DNA of 60,837 nucleotides from Hydrogenophilales bacterium (GCA_023258975.1 JAHFRD010000018.1:1-60837); one strand, 5' to 3'. Shown: positions 32,871-41,795, numbered from the stretch's first letter. The notes: a model not told the origin generated them from the letters alone. Numbers and translations: made by a program.

Positions 32871-33314
32871 ATGGAACGCTTCACCATCTCCCTCGATGAA
32901 ACGCTGGCCCGGTCCTTCGACAGCCTGATCCGCGAGCGCGGCTACGCCAACCGCTCCGAAGCCGTGCGCGACTTGATCCGGCGCGAACTGGAGGCCCGGC
33001 GCATCGAAAGGGAAGAAGCTCCCCACTGTGTCGCCAGCCTCTCCTACGTCTACAACCACCACGAGCGCCGTCTCGCCGAACGCCTCACCGACCTGCAACA
33101 TCACGCGCATGACGTCGTCGTCTCTTCCATGCACGTCCACCTGGATCACGACAACTGCCTGGAAACCCTGTTCCTGCGCGGCCACACCGAAGAAGTCCGC
33201 GCCTTCGCGGAAAAACTCTCCGCCGAACGCGGCGTCCGCCACGGCACCCTCAACCTGATCCCTGTGGAAAGCGAAGGCCCCCATCACCATGTACACAGCC
33301 GGCCGAAAACCTGA
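32871..33314 (+). CDS. nikR: Nickel-responsive regulator NikR
   Basis: NikR is a ribbon-helix-helix repressor that binds Ni and shuts off nickel uptake genes. The 147-residue protein has the N-terminal DNA-binding domain (FTISLDETLARSFDSLI, GYANRSEAVRDLIR). Its metal domain has the high-affinity ligands in MHVHLDHDNCLE (H88, H90, C96) and a histidine from the QHHAH segment. No nickel transporter is in the window, so the target is elsewhere. The tail is His-rich. It starts 8 bp after the transglutaminase gene. Confidence 0.94.
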   Translation: MERFTISLDETLARSFDSLIRERGYANRSEAVRDLIRRELEARRIEREEAPHCVASLSYVYNHHERRLAERLTDLQHHAHDVVVSSMHVHLDHDNCLETLFLRGHTEEVRAFAEKLSAERGVRHGTLNLIPVESEGPHHHVHSRPKT

Positions 33315-33344
33315 GCGGCGGGATTGCAGGGAAAAGCGCGCGAG

Positions 33345-33380
33345 CCGCCCCCCGAGGGGGCCAAGTCGTTCTTGGGGCGG
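33345..33380. repeat. GC-rich palindromic repeat between nikR and the antiporter gene
   Basis: CCGCCCCCCGAGGGGG and a closing GGGGCGG can fold into a nested hairpin between the two convergent genes. The CCCCC/GGGGG core recalls the type A repeats and the acnA insert. It could also serve as a terminator, although no T-tract follows. Confidence 0.55.
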
Positions 33381-33431
33381 CCCGGCAAACGACTTGAGAG
33401 AGCGAAGTTGCGCAAGGGAAATGCTTCGACT

Positions 33432-35252
33432 TCACTGCGCCACCTGAGCGCCGGCCGCGTTTTTCTCCGGTTCGGGCAGGGGTTTGGTCAGGCTGATTAG
33501 GGTCTGGCCCGGGCCGGGTTTCATGCCGCCGCCGGCCGCGAGCACCTGGAGCCGCCCGCCCTCGCCGATCAGAAACATCGGCACAACCTGATTCTGGTAA
33601 CGGGCCAGATAGGCTTCGTAGTCGAAACTCTCGGTCACCCGGGTCTTTTTGAATGTCCAGCCGGCGTAAAACCGCCGGCTCAGTTCCGAGTGGGTGAGGC
33701 CTTCGCCGAACAGGGAGCGGCCGCGCAGATGGCTGGAGACGCTACCGCCGAGTTTCGCTTCCTCGGGGGCGAGCTGATAGATCTGGTTGCGCCCGAAGAG
33801 GGGGGTGAAGTGGAGCGCCACCAGGGAGTTGACCTCGTCGTTGCCGGTCATCGCGAGCAGCCGGCCGATGCCACCCAGTTCCACCCGTTCCAGCACCGTG
33901 TCGGAATAAACGTTGGAATAAAAGGCGGGAACACCCTGCATGCGCGCCTGGCGCACGTTGTACCAGTTGTTGTCCACCAGCATCACCGGCACCTGTTCGT
34001 CACGCAGCGCCTTGGCGATGCCGCGCACCCAGGCATGGCCACCGAGCACCAATACCCCTTCCGCGCCCGTCCTGGTCAGGCCCAGGCGCCGGGCCAGGGG
34101 GGCGGCGGTCAGGCCGTAGACCACCACCGTGCCGATGATGACGAAGAAGGTAAGGGCCACCAGGCGGTCGGCGCCCGGATAACCCAGTTCACCCAGGCGC
34201 AGGGCGAATACCGAGGCCACCGCCGCCGCGACGATGCCGCGCGGCGCCATCCAGGACAGGAACAGCTTTTCCCGATGTTCCAGCCGGGTGCCCAGGGTGG
34301 AGATGAACACCGCCGCCGGCCGCACCAGGAACAGCAGGACGGCAAGGAAGGCCAGGCTACCGAACCCCAGGGAGAGCAGATCGGCGGCTTTGAGGTTGGC
34401 GGCCAGGAGGATGAAGATGCTGCCGATGAGCATCATGCGCAGGTTCTCCTTGAACTCCACGATGTGCTGCACCGAGACGTATTTCTGGTTGGCCACGGCG
34501 AAGCCCATCACCGTCACCGCCAGCAGGCCCGATTCGGATTGCAGGTGATCGGAGGCGGTGAACACCACCACGACCAGGGACACCATCATCGGCACATGCA
34601 GGGCATCCGGCAGCCAGTCCCGCTTGATCGAGAGCACCATGCCCGCCGCGCCGGCCAGGCCGAGCAGGGCGCCGGTGGCTGCGGTCATGCCCAGGTTGAT
34701 GGCGATCTCCGCTCCACTGGTCTGCCCCGCCACCAGAGTCTCGAATACCAGCACCGCCAGTACCGCGCCGACCGGGTCGATGACGATGCCCTCCCACTTG
34801 AGCGCGGGCCCGCTGACGCCGGTGGGGCGGATATGGTGCAGCATGGGCACCACGACGGTGGGGCCGGACACCACCAGCACCGCGCCCAGCAATATCGACA
34901 TGGGCCAGTCCAGGCCCAGCAACCAGCGCGCCGCCAGCAGGGTCAGGCCCCAGGTGACCAGCATCCCCAGCGTCACCAGGCGGGCGACGATGCCGCCCAC
35001 CGCGCGGAATTCCTTCACCGACAGGCTCAAGCCCCCCTCGAACAGAATCAGGGCCACCGCCAGGGAAACCAATGGGTAGAGCAGGTTTCCCAGCATTTCC
35101 GCCGGCTGCGCCAGGCCGCTCACCGGCCCCGCCAGAATGCCGAACAGCAACAGCAGCAGAATGGAGGGGAAGCCCAGGCGCCAGCCCAGCCACTGTGCGA
35201 ACGTCCCCAGCGCGATCACGGCGGACAGGCTGACCAGCAGGTGTTCGATCAT
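33432..35252 (-). CDS. Na+/H+ antiporter of the CPA1 family with C-terminal TrkA-N domain
   Basis: A 606-residue inner-membrane transporter with 12-13 predicted helices in residues 1-400. Helix motifs include LILFEGGLSL and the ion-binding WEGIVIDPVGAVLAVL. A TrkA-N type Rossmann domain follows at about 405-530 (GVLVLGGHAWVRGIAKAL), then a TrkA-C like tail. The second domain suggests control by NAD(H) or a nucleotide. Na/H exchange is the family function; K/H exchange is also possible. It lies 125 bp downstream of sucA on the same strand. Confidence 0.88.
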   Translation of the reverse strand: MIEHLLVSLSAVIALGTFAQWLGWRLGFPSILLLLLFGILAGPVSGLAQPAEMLGNLLYPLVSLAVALILFEGGLSLSVKEFRAVGGIVARLVTLGMLVTWGLTLLAARWLLGLDWPMSILLGAVLVVSGPTVVVPMLHHIRPTGVSGPALKWEGIVIDPVGAVLAVLVFETLVAGQTSGAEIAINLGMTAATGALLGLAGAAGMVLSIKRDWLPDALHVPMMVSLVVVVFTASDHLQSESGLLAVTVMGFAVANQKYVSVQHIVEFKENLRMMLIGSIFILLAANLKAADLLSLGFGSLAFLAVLLFLVRPAAVFISTLGTRLEHREKLFLSWMAPRGIVAAAVASVFALRLGELGYPGADRLVALTFFVIIGTVVVYGLTAAPLARRLGLTRTGAEGVLVLGGHAWVRGIAKALRDEQVPVMLVDNNWYNVRQARMQGVPAFYSNVYSDTVLERVELGGIGRLLAMTGNDEVNSLVALHFTPLFGRNQIYQLAPEEAKLGGSVSSHLRGRSLFGEGLTHSELSRRFYAGWTFKKTRVTESFDYEAYLARYQNQVVPMFLIGEGGRLQVLAAGGGMKPGPGQTLISLTKPLPEPEKNAAGAQVAQ

Positions 35253-35377
35253 GTTTCGGTTCCGGAATTGGGGTGGCGAGAGCGGGAAGGTTCAGGCGGG
35301 TTGATGCGCATGGAGTTCCATTCCGTGGTGTTCAAATTCATCGGTGTGGCCACAGGCGCAGCGACCCGACGCTATCG

Positions 35378-38119
35378 CTATGCCGCCGGCCCCAGCGCCG
35401 TGCTCAGTATTTCCTCCAGTTGCAGCTTGTGCAGGCTGGCGTAGCCGGTGGCGGGCGAGGAGGACTCGGGGCGGCCGGCGTAGCGCAGGGTGATGCCGGT
35501 GGCCAGGCGGATGGGGTAGGCGGCATAGCGCCAGGCGCCCTGGTTGAGCGGTTCGTCCTGCGCCCAGACGATGTCGTTCACGCTCGGATAGCGCGCCAGC
35601 AATTCGGCCATTTCCAGGTCTGGCCAGGGGTAGAGCTGTTCGATCCGGATGATGGCGATGTCCTGGCTTTCCCGTGCTCGGCGTGTGCGCAGCAGGTCGT
35701 AGTACAGGCGGCCGGAGCAGAACACCAGGCGGGTGACTTGTGCGGGGTCGAGAGCGTCGACTTCGTCGAGCAGCGGCTGGAAGGCCCCCCGCGCCAGTTC
35801 ATCCAGGCTGGAAACGGCGTCCGGATGGCGCAGCAGGCTCTTGGGCGTGAACACGATCAAGGGCTTGCGGTAGGGGCGCACCACCTGGCGGCGCAGCAGA
35901 TGGAACATCTGCGCCGGGGTGGTGGGCTGCACGATCTGGAAGTTGTCATGCGCGGCCAGTTGCAGGAAGCGTTCGATGCGGCCCGAGGAGTGCTCCGGCC
36001 CCTGGCCCTCATAGCCATGCGGCAGGAACAGGGTGATACCGGAGAGCAGCCCCCATTTGCTTTCTGCGGCGGCGATGAACTGGTCCACCACCACCTGGGC
36101 GCCGTTGACGAAGTCGCCGAACTGCGCCTCCCAGATCACCAGTTGATCCGGCGCGGCGCTGGCGTAGCCATATTCGAAGCCGAGCACGGCTTCTTCCGAG
36201 AGCACGGAATCCACCACCAGGAAATTGGCCTGGCCGGGCACCAGGTTTTGCAGCGGAATGTGGACGCCGTCATCCCAGTGCTCGCGCTCCTGGTTGTGCA
36301 GCACCGCATGGCGGTGAAAGAAGGTGCCGCGGCCGGAATCCTGTCCGGTCAGGCGCACCGGCGTGCCATCCGACAACAAGCTGGCATAGGCCAGGCTTTC
36401 CGCCATGCCCCAGTCCAGCGGCAGCGCGCCCTCCCCCATCAGGCGGCGGTCGTCGATGATCTTCTCCACGCGGGGATTGAGGGCGAATCCGTCCGGCACG
36501 GCGGTGAGCCGCCGCGCGAGTGCTTGCAGGCGCGGCACGGGAATGCTCGTGGCCGCGGCATCGCGCCAGTGCGTTCCCTTGTAGGGACTCCAATCCGCCG
36601 CATAAGGGCTTTTCACGCCGGCCTGGTGGCCGACCCTGGCGTCCAGGCCGGCGCGGAATGCCTGCGTCATGGCTTCCGCCTCGGCGGCATCCACCACGCC
36701 CTGTTCGGCGAGCCGTTGCGCGTACAGCGCGCGCGTGCCGGGCAGCGCCTGGATGCAGCGGTACATGAGCGGTTGCGTGGCCATCGGCTCGTCTTGCTCG
36801 TTGTGGCCGAGGCGGCGATAGCAGATCAGGTCGATGGCGATGTCGCGCATGAAGGTCATGCGGTAATCCAGGGCGATGCGCACCGCGCGCAGCACCGCTT
36901 CCGGATCGTCGCCGTTCACATGCAGCACCGGCGCTTCCACGATCTTCATCACGTCGGTGCAATACAGGCTGGAGCGGGAGTCGCGCGGGTCGGAGGTGGT
37001 GAAGCCGATCTGGTTGTTGATGACGATATGCAGCGTGCCGCCAGTCCGAAAACCGCGCGTGGCCGCCATGTTCAGGGTTTCCATCACCACACCCTGGCCG
37101 GCCATCGCCGCGTCGCCGTGGATCAGCACCGGCATCACCAGGCTGCCGTCCATGTCGCCCCGGCGTTGCTGCTGCGCGCGAACCCAGCCCTCCACCACCG
37201 GATTGACGATTTCCAGGTGCGAAGGGTTGAACGACAGCACCGCGCGGATCGGCCCCCCCGCCGTTTCCAGGTTGGCGGCGAAACCCTGGTGGTATTTCAC
37301 GTCGCCGGTCCGTTGCGCGTTGCCGACCGCGTGATGGGCATGCTCGAACAACTCGATCACCGAGCGATGCATCACGTTGTGCAACACATTGAGGCGGCCG
37401 CGATGCGCCATGCCCAGGCCGATTTCCCGCACCCCGGCGCGAGCGGCCAGTTCCAGCAGGTAATTGAGCAGGGGAATCAACGACTCGCCGCCTTCCAGCG
37501 AAAAACGCTTCTGGCCGACGAAGCGGGTATGCAGGGTTTTTTCCAGGGTTTCGGCGGCAGTGAGTTGCGTCAGCAACCAGCGTTGCAGTTCTTCGGTGGC
37601 AACCTCGGTGGCACCCTCGGTGGCACCCTCGCCGCCTTCGATGCGCTGCTGCAACCAGCGTTTCTGTGTGGTGCTGGTGAGGTGCATGTATTCCGGCGCC
37701 AGGGTGCCGCAATAGGCGCGCCGCACTCGCGCCAGAATGTTGCGCAGCGTGTCGCGCGCCGGCCCGACCAGTGAGCCGGTATCGAACTCCTCGTCCAGTT
37801 CGGCGCTGGTCAGGCCGTGATTGGCCGGGTCGAGCTCCGGAATATGGGGCTGCGGCAGGTGCTTGAGCGGATCCAGATCGGCGTTGCGAAAGCCGCGAAA
37901 ACGGTAGGCGTTGATGAGCTGCAACACCCCGACCTGGCTCGCCTCGCATTTCAGCAACGGCAGATCGGATACCTCCAGGGCTTCCTTCTTCGGGAAGCGC
38001 GGAGCGGCCGAGGCCGGCGGCGGAGGCGGGAGCATATCCGGCCGTTCGGATTCAAGCGCCGCCAGGTAATCCGCGCTACCGGAAAACAAGGCGGTAACGG
38101 GAAGGGAATCGCGCTTCAT
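35378..38119 (-). CDS. sucA: 2-oxoglutarate dehydrogenase E1 component
   Basis: This thiamine-diphosphate enzyme decarboxylates 2-oxoglutarate in the TCA cycle. The 913-residue protein has the family landmarks GMAHRGRLNVL, SFNPSHLEIVNPVVEG, the ThDP/Mg segment HGDAAMAGQGVV with INNQIGFTTS, and the C-terminal HGYEGQGPEHSS. I choose the ATG at 38119; in-frame ATGs at 38131 and 38182 exist and no start has a clear ribosome binding site. sucB and lpd are not adjacent, unusual for this family. A 12-bp tandem repeat inside the gene encodes EGATEGATEVAT. Confidence 0.93.
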   Translation of the reverse strand: MKRDSLPVTALFSGSADYLAALESERPDMLPPPPPASAAPRFPKKEALEVSDLPLLKCEASQVGVLQLINAYRFRGFRNADLDPLKHLPQPHIPELDPANHGLTSAELDEEFDTGSLVGPARDTLRNILARVRRAYCGTLAPEYMHLTSTTQKRWLQQRIEGGEGATEGATEVATEELQRWLLTQLTAAETLEKTLHTRFVGQKRFSLEGGESLIPLLNYLLELAARAGVREIGLGMAHRGRLNVLHNVMHRSVIELFEHAHHAVGNAQRTGDVKYHQGFAANLETAGGPIRAVLSFNPSHLEIVNPVVEGWVRAQQQRRGDMDGSLVMPVLIHGDAAMAGQGVVMETLNMAATRGFRTGGTLHIVINNQIGFTTSDPRDSRSSLYCTDVMKIVEAPVLHVNGDDPEAVLRAVRIALDYRMTFMRDIAIDLICYRRLGHNEQDEPMATQPLMYRCIQALPGTRALYAQRLAEQGVVDAAEAEAMTQAFRAGLDARVGHQAGVKSPYAADWSPYKGTHWRDAAATSIPVPRLQALARRLTAVPDGFALNPRVEKIIDDRRLMGEGALPLDWGMAESLAYASLLSDGTPVRLTGQDSGRGTFFHRHAVLHNQEREHWDDGVHIPLQNLVPGQANFLVVDSVLSEEAVLGFEYGYASAAPDQLVIWEAQFGDFVNGAQVVVDQFIAAAESKWGLLSGITLFLPHGYEGQGPEHSSGRIERFLQLAAHDNFQIVQPTTPAQMFHLLRRQVVRPYRKPLIVFTPKSLLRHPDAVSSLDELARGAFQPLLDEVDALDPAQVTRLVFCSGRLYYDLLRTRRARESQDIAIIRIEQLYPWPDLEMAELLARYPSVNDIVWAQDEPLNQGAWRYAAYPIRLATGITLRYAGRPESSSPATGYASLHKLQLEEILSTALGPAA
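37594..37629. repeat. Three tandem 12-bp units inside sucA
   Basis: CGGTGGCAmCCT occurs three times in a row and encodes the tetrapeptides EGAT, EGAT, EVAT in a surface linker near residues 164-175. Slippage here keeps the frame because the unit is four codons. Confidence 0.85.
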
Positions 38120-38236
38120 GCCTGTATTCATCTGGAAGTTGACACCGGCTCGCACGCTAACGGCTGCCGTGTTGCAGTGCAAGATGATTTTGGCATGGGG
38201 TCGACAGCCGGTTCAGTATTTGGCAACGCCTATGCC

Positions 38237-38400
38237 AGTTCCGCACGGCCGTTCCGAAGGAACTGACCTCCCCCCCGGGGGGAAACGAGCATGGCGAGTA
38301 AGGGGGCTGTTTCATCCCAGTTCCGCACGGCCGTTCCAAAGGAACTGACCTCCCCCTCGGGGGGAAACGAGCGTAGCGAGTAAGGGGGCTGTTTCATCCC
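38237..38400. repeat. Two tandem copies of the 82-bp type A repeat
   Basis: Two nearly identical units (38237-38318 and 38319-38400) each run from AGTTCCGCACGGCC to GTTTCATCCC. A third copy is at 20469-20546. The right-hand end of the second copy lies over the end of the TVP38 gene and supplies its stop codon. The copies separate sucA from the TVP38 gene. Confidence 0.92.
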
Positions 38401-38954
38401 AGGTGGAGAGCCTTCGCCAGAGTGTCGAAGAACAGGCAATACAACGCGATGGGCAAGGGCAGGCCGAGCAAAGTACCGAACAGGTAGGCGCGGAACCTGA
38501 CGCCTGACATCGCAAGAGCGAAATTGAGAGCCGGCAGGGTCTGAAACAGCACTCGCGCCAACAAAATGCTCTCGATCGGGTGGCTGTCCAGCCGCGCGAG
38601 AACTCGCGCGGCCACTCGGTTATCCAGTTGCCTTAGCGCATCGCCGCCGACGAACCGGATGGCCAGGAAACTGATCGCACAAGAAATGCTCGCGGCGACA
38701 TAGACAGCCAGGCCGCCGCCGGTTCGACCCAGCGCCAGCACGGCGGCGGCCAGGAACAGCCAGCCCGGAATCTGAATCAGATTACCCAGCGCGAACGCCA
38801 GTGTAAAAATGAGAAGCCCGCCGACCGGGTGGCTCTGAATGGCTTCCCGCAGGGTTTCCAGGCTGAAACGATCGCGCAGGCCGGTCAACTCGAAAACCGC
38901 CAGCAACCCGCCGAGAAACAGGGCAACCGCGAGCAGCCGCCGGTACTTTGCCAT
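38394..38954 (-). CDS. TVP38/TMEM64 (SNARE-associated, DedA-like) membrane protein
   Basis: A 186-residue membrane protein with five or six helices. It has the family core around FALGNLIQIPGWLFLAAAVLALGRTGG and the later LLARVLFQTLPALNFALAMSGVRF. DedA-type proteins move lipids across the membrane, but the activity of this group is unknown. Its start overlaps the end of the DoxX gene (GTG at 38957 or ATG at 38954), so it is the last gene of the copper-peptide operon. Its final codons and stop lie in the type A repeat. Confidence 0.85.
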   Translation of the reverse strand: MAKYRRLLAVALFLGGLLAVFELTGLRDRFSLETLREAIQSHPVGGLLIFTLAFALGNLIQIPGWLFLAAAVLALGRTGGGLAVYVAASISCAISFLAIRFVGGDALRQLDNRVAARVLARLDSHPIESILLARVLFQTLPALNFALAMSGVRFRAYLFGTLLGLPLPIALYCLFFDTLAKALHLG

Positions 38955-39451
38955 CACGCCGGCGCCTGTATGGTCGTGCCGTTACGGGCCAGACGCCGGG
39001 CAATCAGGTGATCCAGACTCAGCTTGCCCGGGCCGCCGAACAGCAGGGGGAGGAACATAATCAGATAGATCAGCGGCAGCTTCCAGCCGTTGTCGGCGAC
39101 GTTGTAGCCATTGCCCGCATGCACGCTGGCCCAGGCGACGATCGTGAGGATGATCAGCGAGATGCTGGCGAAACGGGTGCCCAGGCCCAACACCAGCGCG
39201 ACGGGGCCGATGAGCTCGGTCCAGGTGGAAATCCGCCAACTGATGTCGACAGGCACCAGATCGAAGGGAAACGGGAACCGATCCTGGATGTCGGCGAACC
39301 AGTTTTCTCCGTGCCATTTTTCCAGGCCGGATTCCCAGAACTCGTAGGCGAGCAATAAGCGCAGGCCGAGTTGAGGGAGAAATTCGCCGAAGCGATTCAG
39401 CAGGCCGAACACATCGCGGGCCAGGCAGGACAAGCGGGTATGGATGTTCAT
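38954..39451 (-). CDS. DoxX-family membrane protein of the Hvf/bufferin operon
   Basis: A 165-residue four-helix membrane protein of the DoxX family (ELIGPVALVLGLGTRFAS). It starts with AAGGAG upstream, and its ATG overlaps the HvfC stop. In Haemophilus-type copper-peptide operons a DoxX protein (HvfX) is encoded with HvfA, HvfB and HvfC. I infer the same role here, perhaps in peptide export or redox, which is not proven. TVP38 is translationally coupled downstream. Confidence 0.88.
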   Translation of the reverse strand: MNIHTRLSCLARDVFGLLNRFGEFLPQLGLRLLLAYEFWESGLEKWHGENWFADIQDRFPFPFDLVPVDISWRISTWTELIGPVALVLGLGTRFASISLIILTIVAWASVHAGNGYNVADNGWKLPLIYLIMFLPLLFGGPGKLSLDHLIARRLARNGTTIQAPA

Positions 39452-40242
39452 GGTGCTCTCCTTGTGCCGAGAAGCGCGCCCTGTTCGCGCAAGCCGCGCA
39501 GCAGGCCGCCGCCCAGCTGGACGAAGCGCTCGGATTGGTCGGGGTCGGTTTGGGTGGCGCTTTGAGTGAACAAATGGGCCAGGGCCTCGCGCCCGCCCGG
39601 CTGGTGATCGCGAATCATGGCCAGCAGCCGGGCGGACAGGGGATTCAACAGGATGAAGCGCACATCGTCCCGCGATTCTTCCTCCGCATCCCGGAACAGC
39701 AGATAGCAATAGGCTTCCGCGTTGGCTGCGGCGGGCCTGAAGCGCGGACCGATGCGATGCACTGGATAGCGATAGCAAGCCAGGCGCGCGCTCGGGTTGA
39801 GCACGGGGCGGCCCGCCAGCAGATCGCCGTTGGGATCGATGCCGGCGGGATCGGGTGCGTCGGGCGCGATGGAGACGGCCAGTTCCAGCCATTCGTAGTG
39901 CATGAACTCCGCCAGGTAGGGCCGCGTCGGGAATTCACCCTTGCCCGCTTCCACCACCCAGTCGAGAAAGTCCTTGGGAATATCCCGGAACAGGGCCGAA
40001 TGGCAGCGGTGTTCCTGGAAAAACCGGCGTAGCGACCGCTTCCAGGCGCGCGCGCCCAGAATTCTGCGGGTCACCGGATAGCAGGCGAGCAGGAAGCCTT
40101 CCAGGTTGTTGAACAGCAATTCCTCATATACCTTCATGCGCCGCGCCGGGGCGCCGGGCGGGCGGGGCGCCCCGCGCGGATCGCGAATGCGGGCGGCGAA
40201 GGCGGCCTGGTATTCGGAAAAATGCAACGCTTCAGGCGGCAT
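39448..40242 (-). CDS. hvfC: HvfC-like partner protein (DUF2063)
   Basis: A 264-residue protein with the N-terminal DUF2063 domain (RMKVYEELLFNNLEGFLLACYPVTRRIL). This family partners with DUF692/MNIO enzymes and is thought to bind the leader of the substrate peptide. The RPYLAEFMHYEWLE motif and the C-terminal helical part are typical. Its start overlaps the end of HvfB by 11 bp and its stop overlaps the DoxX start, so production is coupled. Confidence 0.9.
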   Translation of the reverse strand: MPPEALHFSEYQAAFAARIRDPRGAPRPPGAPARRMKVYEELLFNNLEGFLLACYPVTRRILGARAWKRSLRRFFQEHRCHSALFRDIPKDFLDWVVEAGKGEFPTRPYLAEFMHYEWLELAVSIAPDAPDPAGIDPNGDLLAGRPVLNPSARLACYRYPVHRIGPRFRPAAANAEAYCYLLFRDAEEESRDDVRFILLNPLSARLLAMIRDHQPGGREALAHLFTQSATQTDPDQSERFVQLGGGLLRGLREQGALLGTRRAP

Positions 40243-41074
40243 GGCGCGACTCCGAATGCGCGGCCTGCAAATGCCGGATCCATCTCACTTCCGGCAACAG
40301 GTCGGCCAGCGGCGGAATGTTGAAATCGCGTTCCAGCAGGGTGGGCGGCGTGCCGATGCGGGCGTAGATGTGCTCCAGCAGGTTCCAGACCGGGTCGATC
40401 ACCGCCGCGCCGTGCGTGTCGATGATGAGGTCGTCGGCCTCGCGGTAATGCCCGGCCATGTGCAGATAGACGATGCGCGCGGCCGGCATGGCGTCGAGAA
40501 AGGCGCACGGGTCGAAGCCGAAGTTGACGCTGTTCACGTAAACATTGTTCACGTCCAGGTGCAGATCGCAATCCGCTTCCTCCAGCACGGCGTGGATGAA
40601 CTCGATCTCGCTCATCTCGGCGATACCCGGCGCGACATAGTAGGAGGCGTTTTCGATGGCGATGCGTCGCTCCAGGATGTCCTGTGTACGCCGGATACGG
40701 CTGGCCACATGGCGCACGGCGTCCCCGGTAAAGGGAATCGGCAGCAGGTCGTAGAGGTGGCCGTCGTCCGCGCACCAGGACAGGTGCTCGGTAAACAGGC
40801 CGATGCCATATTCATCGAGGAATCGTTTCACGCGCTGAAGGTACGCCTCGTCCAGTGGCCACGGGCCGCCCAGGTTGAGGGACAGGCCGTGGCCGACGAT
40901 GGGACGCCGTTCGGCGATCAGGCGCAGATCGCGGCGGCGCGAACCGCCCATCTCCAGCCAGTTTTCCGGGGCGAGTTCGAAGAAGTCGATGGCGTCCGGG
41001 AGATGGGCCCTGAGGTCGGGGAGATGCTCCCGCCTCAGGCCCAGGCCCGCGCCATGCGGTGAGGTGTCACGCAT
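40232..41074 (-). CDS. hvfB: HvfB-like multinuclear iron oxidase (DUF692/MNIO)
   Basis: A 280-residue TIM-barrel enzyme of the MbnB/DUF692 family, which uses two or three irons and oxygen to modify cysteines. Conserved metal-site segments are GHGLSLNLGGP, FTEHLSWC, IENASYY, LHLDVNNVYVNS and YLHMAGH, then DTHGAAV. It lies 18 bp after the precursor gene hvfA. By analogy with the characterised HvfB and bufferin systems, it should convert EGKCG cysteines into oxazolone-thioamide copper ligands. Confidence 0.92.
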   Translation of the reverse strand: MRDTSPHGAGLGLRREHLPDLRAHLPDAIDFFELAPENWLEMGGSRRRDLRLIAERRPIVGHGLSLNLGGPWPLDEAYLQRVKRFLDEYGIGLFTEHLSWCADDGHLYDLLPIPFTGDAVRHVASRIRRTQDILERRIAIENASYYVAPGIAEMSEIEFIHAVLEEADCDLHLDVNNVYVNSVNFGFDPCAFLDAMPAARIVYLHMAGHYREADDLIIDTHGAAVIDPVWNLLEHIYARIGTPPTLLERDFNIPPLADLLPEVRWIRHLQAAHSESRHAA

Positions 41075-41092
41075 GGTCGCTGCTCCGGCCGC

Positions 41093-41452
41093 TTATTTTT
41101 TGTCAGCGCCGCACTTGCCTTCCGTGGCTTTCGCCTTGTCAGCACCACACTTGCCTTCCATCGCCTTGGCCTTGGCCTTGGCTTTGGCCTTGTTGGCGCC
41201 GCACTTGCCCTCGCCGCATTTGCCATCCTTGGCCTTGCTTGCCTTGGCCTTGTCGCCGCCGCACTTGCCTTCCATCGCCTTGGCCTTGTCGCCGCCGCAC
41301 TTGCCTTCCATCGCCTTGTCGTCGGCGGCGGCCACCAGGTAGCCGCCGCGCAGGCTCTGCATGGCAAAGGGATTGCCCGCCGCGTGGGCGATTCCGGCGG
41401 CGCCGATGGCGGCGGTCAGGGCGAGGGTCAGCGTGGTTTTAGTCGCGTTCAT
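41093..41452 (-). CDS. hvfA: HvfA/bufferin-like precursor peptide with EGKCG repeats
   Basis: A 119-residue secreted precursor. A signal peptide (MNATKTTLTLALTAA, cut after AHA) precedes a Lys-Ala-Gly rich repeat region. It has six cysteines in KCG motifs: five EGKCG and one DGKCG. The ATG at 41452 has GGAG upstream. In related systems the DUF692 enzyme and HvfC modify these cysteines so the peptide chelates copper in the periplasm. It is followed by hvfB, hvfC and doxX and preceded by an ECF sigma and a zinc-finger gene. Confidence 0.93.
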   Translation of the reverse strand: MNATKTTLTLALTAAIGAAGIAHAAGNPFAMQSLRGGYLVAAADDKAMEGKCGGDKAKAMEGKCGGDKAKASKAKDGKCGEGKCGANKAKAKAKAKAMEGKCGADKAKATEGKCGADKK

Positions 41453-41528
41453 GTTGATTCTCCAAAGCAAGTCATGTCGTGTGCCCAAAATGGGCGGGGA
41501 ATGACGATGGTCTCGGAGAACCGGGCGG

Positions 41529-41795
41529 TTACTCGTGTCCGCGCCGCTCGGCCAAGGCCTTGCGGATGCGTTCACGCGCTTCGGGGGTGAGATCGGCGCC
41601 TTGCGCCTCAGCCTCGGCGCGCCGGCCCAACTCGCTCAGGGCCTTTCGCATCAAGGCCAGCTGCCGCTCGAATCGCCGGCAGTTGGCGCAGATCCACAGA
41701 TGCATCCGCAGTCCCCAGCGCTCCCGGAAACCCAGAGGGCGTTCCTGGCGCTCTGAAATCAAGTGGCTCGCATCCTTGCAGGTCAGCATCTTCAT
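41529..41795 (-). CDS. Zinc-finger protein, probable anti-sigma factor
   Basis: An 88-residue cytoplasmic protein with a C-terminal charged helix and a likely zinc site (C6, then H32 and the CANC pair at 36-39: MHLWICANCRRF). This is the short zf-HC2 type often paired with ECF sigma factors. It starts directly after the sigma gene stop, so the two are cotranscribed. There is no membrane segment, so it may sense the signal in the cytoplasm. The 76 bp to hvfA contain a GCCCA/TGGGC palindrome but no clear promoter. Confidence 0.82.
   Translation of the reverse strand: MKMLTCKDASHLISERQERPLGFRERWGLRMHLWICANCRRFERQLALMRKALSELGRRAEAEAQGADLTPEARERIRKALAERRGHE

Noticed and set aside
35273-37774. 833-codon plus-strand ORF opposite sucA
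   Set aside because: Antisense shadow of an intact sucA with no domain signature.
38230-38515. Short overlapping minus-strand ORFs reading MKQPPYS and ETAPLLATLVSPRGG
   Set aside because: They are translations of the tandem type A repeat and are commonly mis-annotated as small proteins.
41483-41528. GTAACC at the zinc-finger stop and the GCCCA/TGGGC palindrome as an ECF promoter or operator for hvfA
   Set aside because: No second promoter element is found at a proper distance, and the palindrome is short. I could not support it as a promoter.
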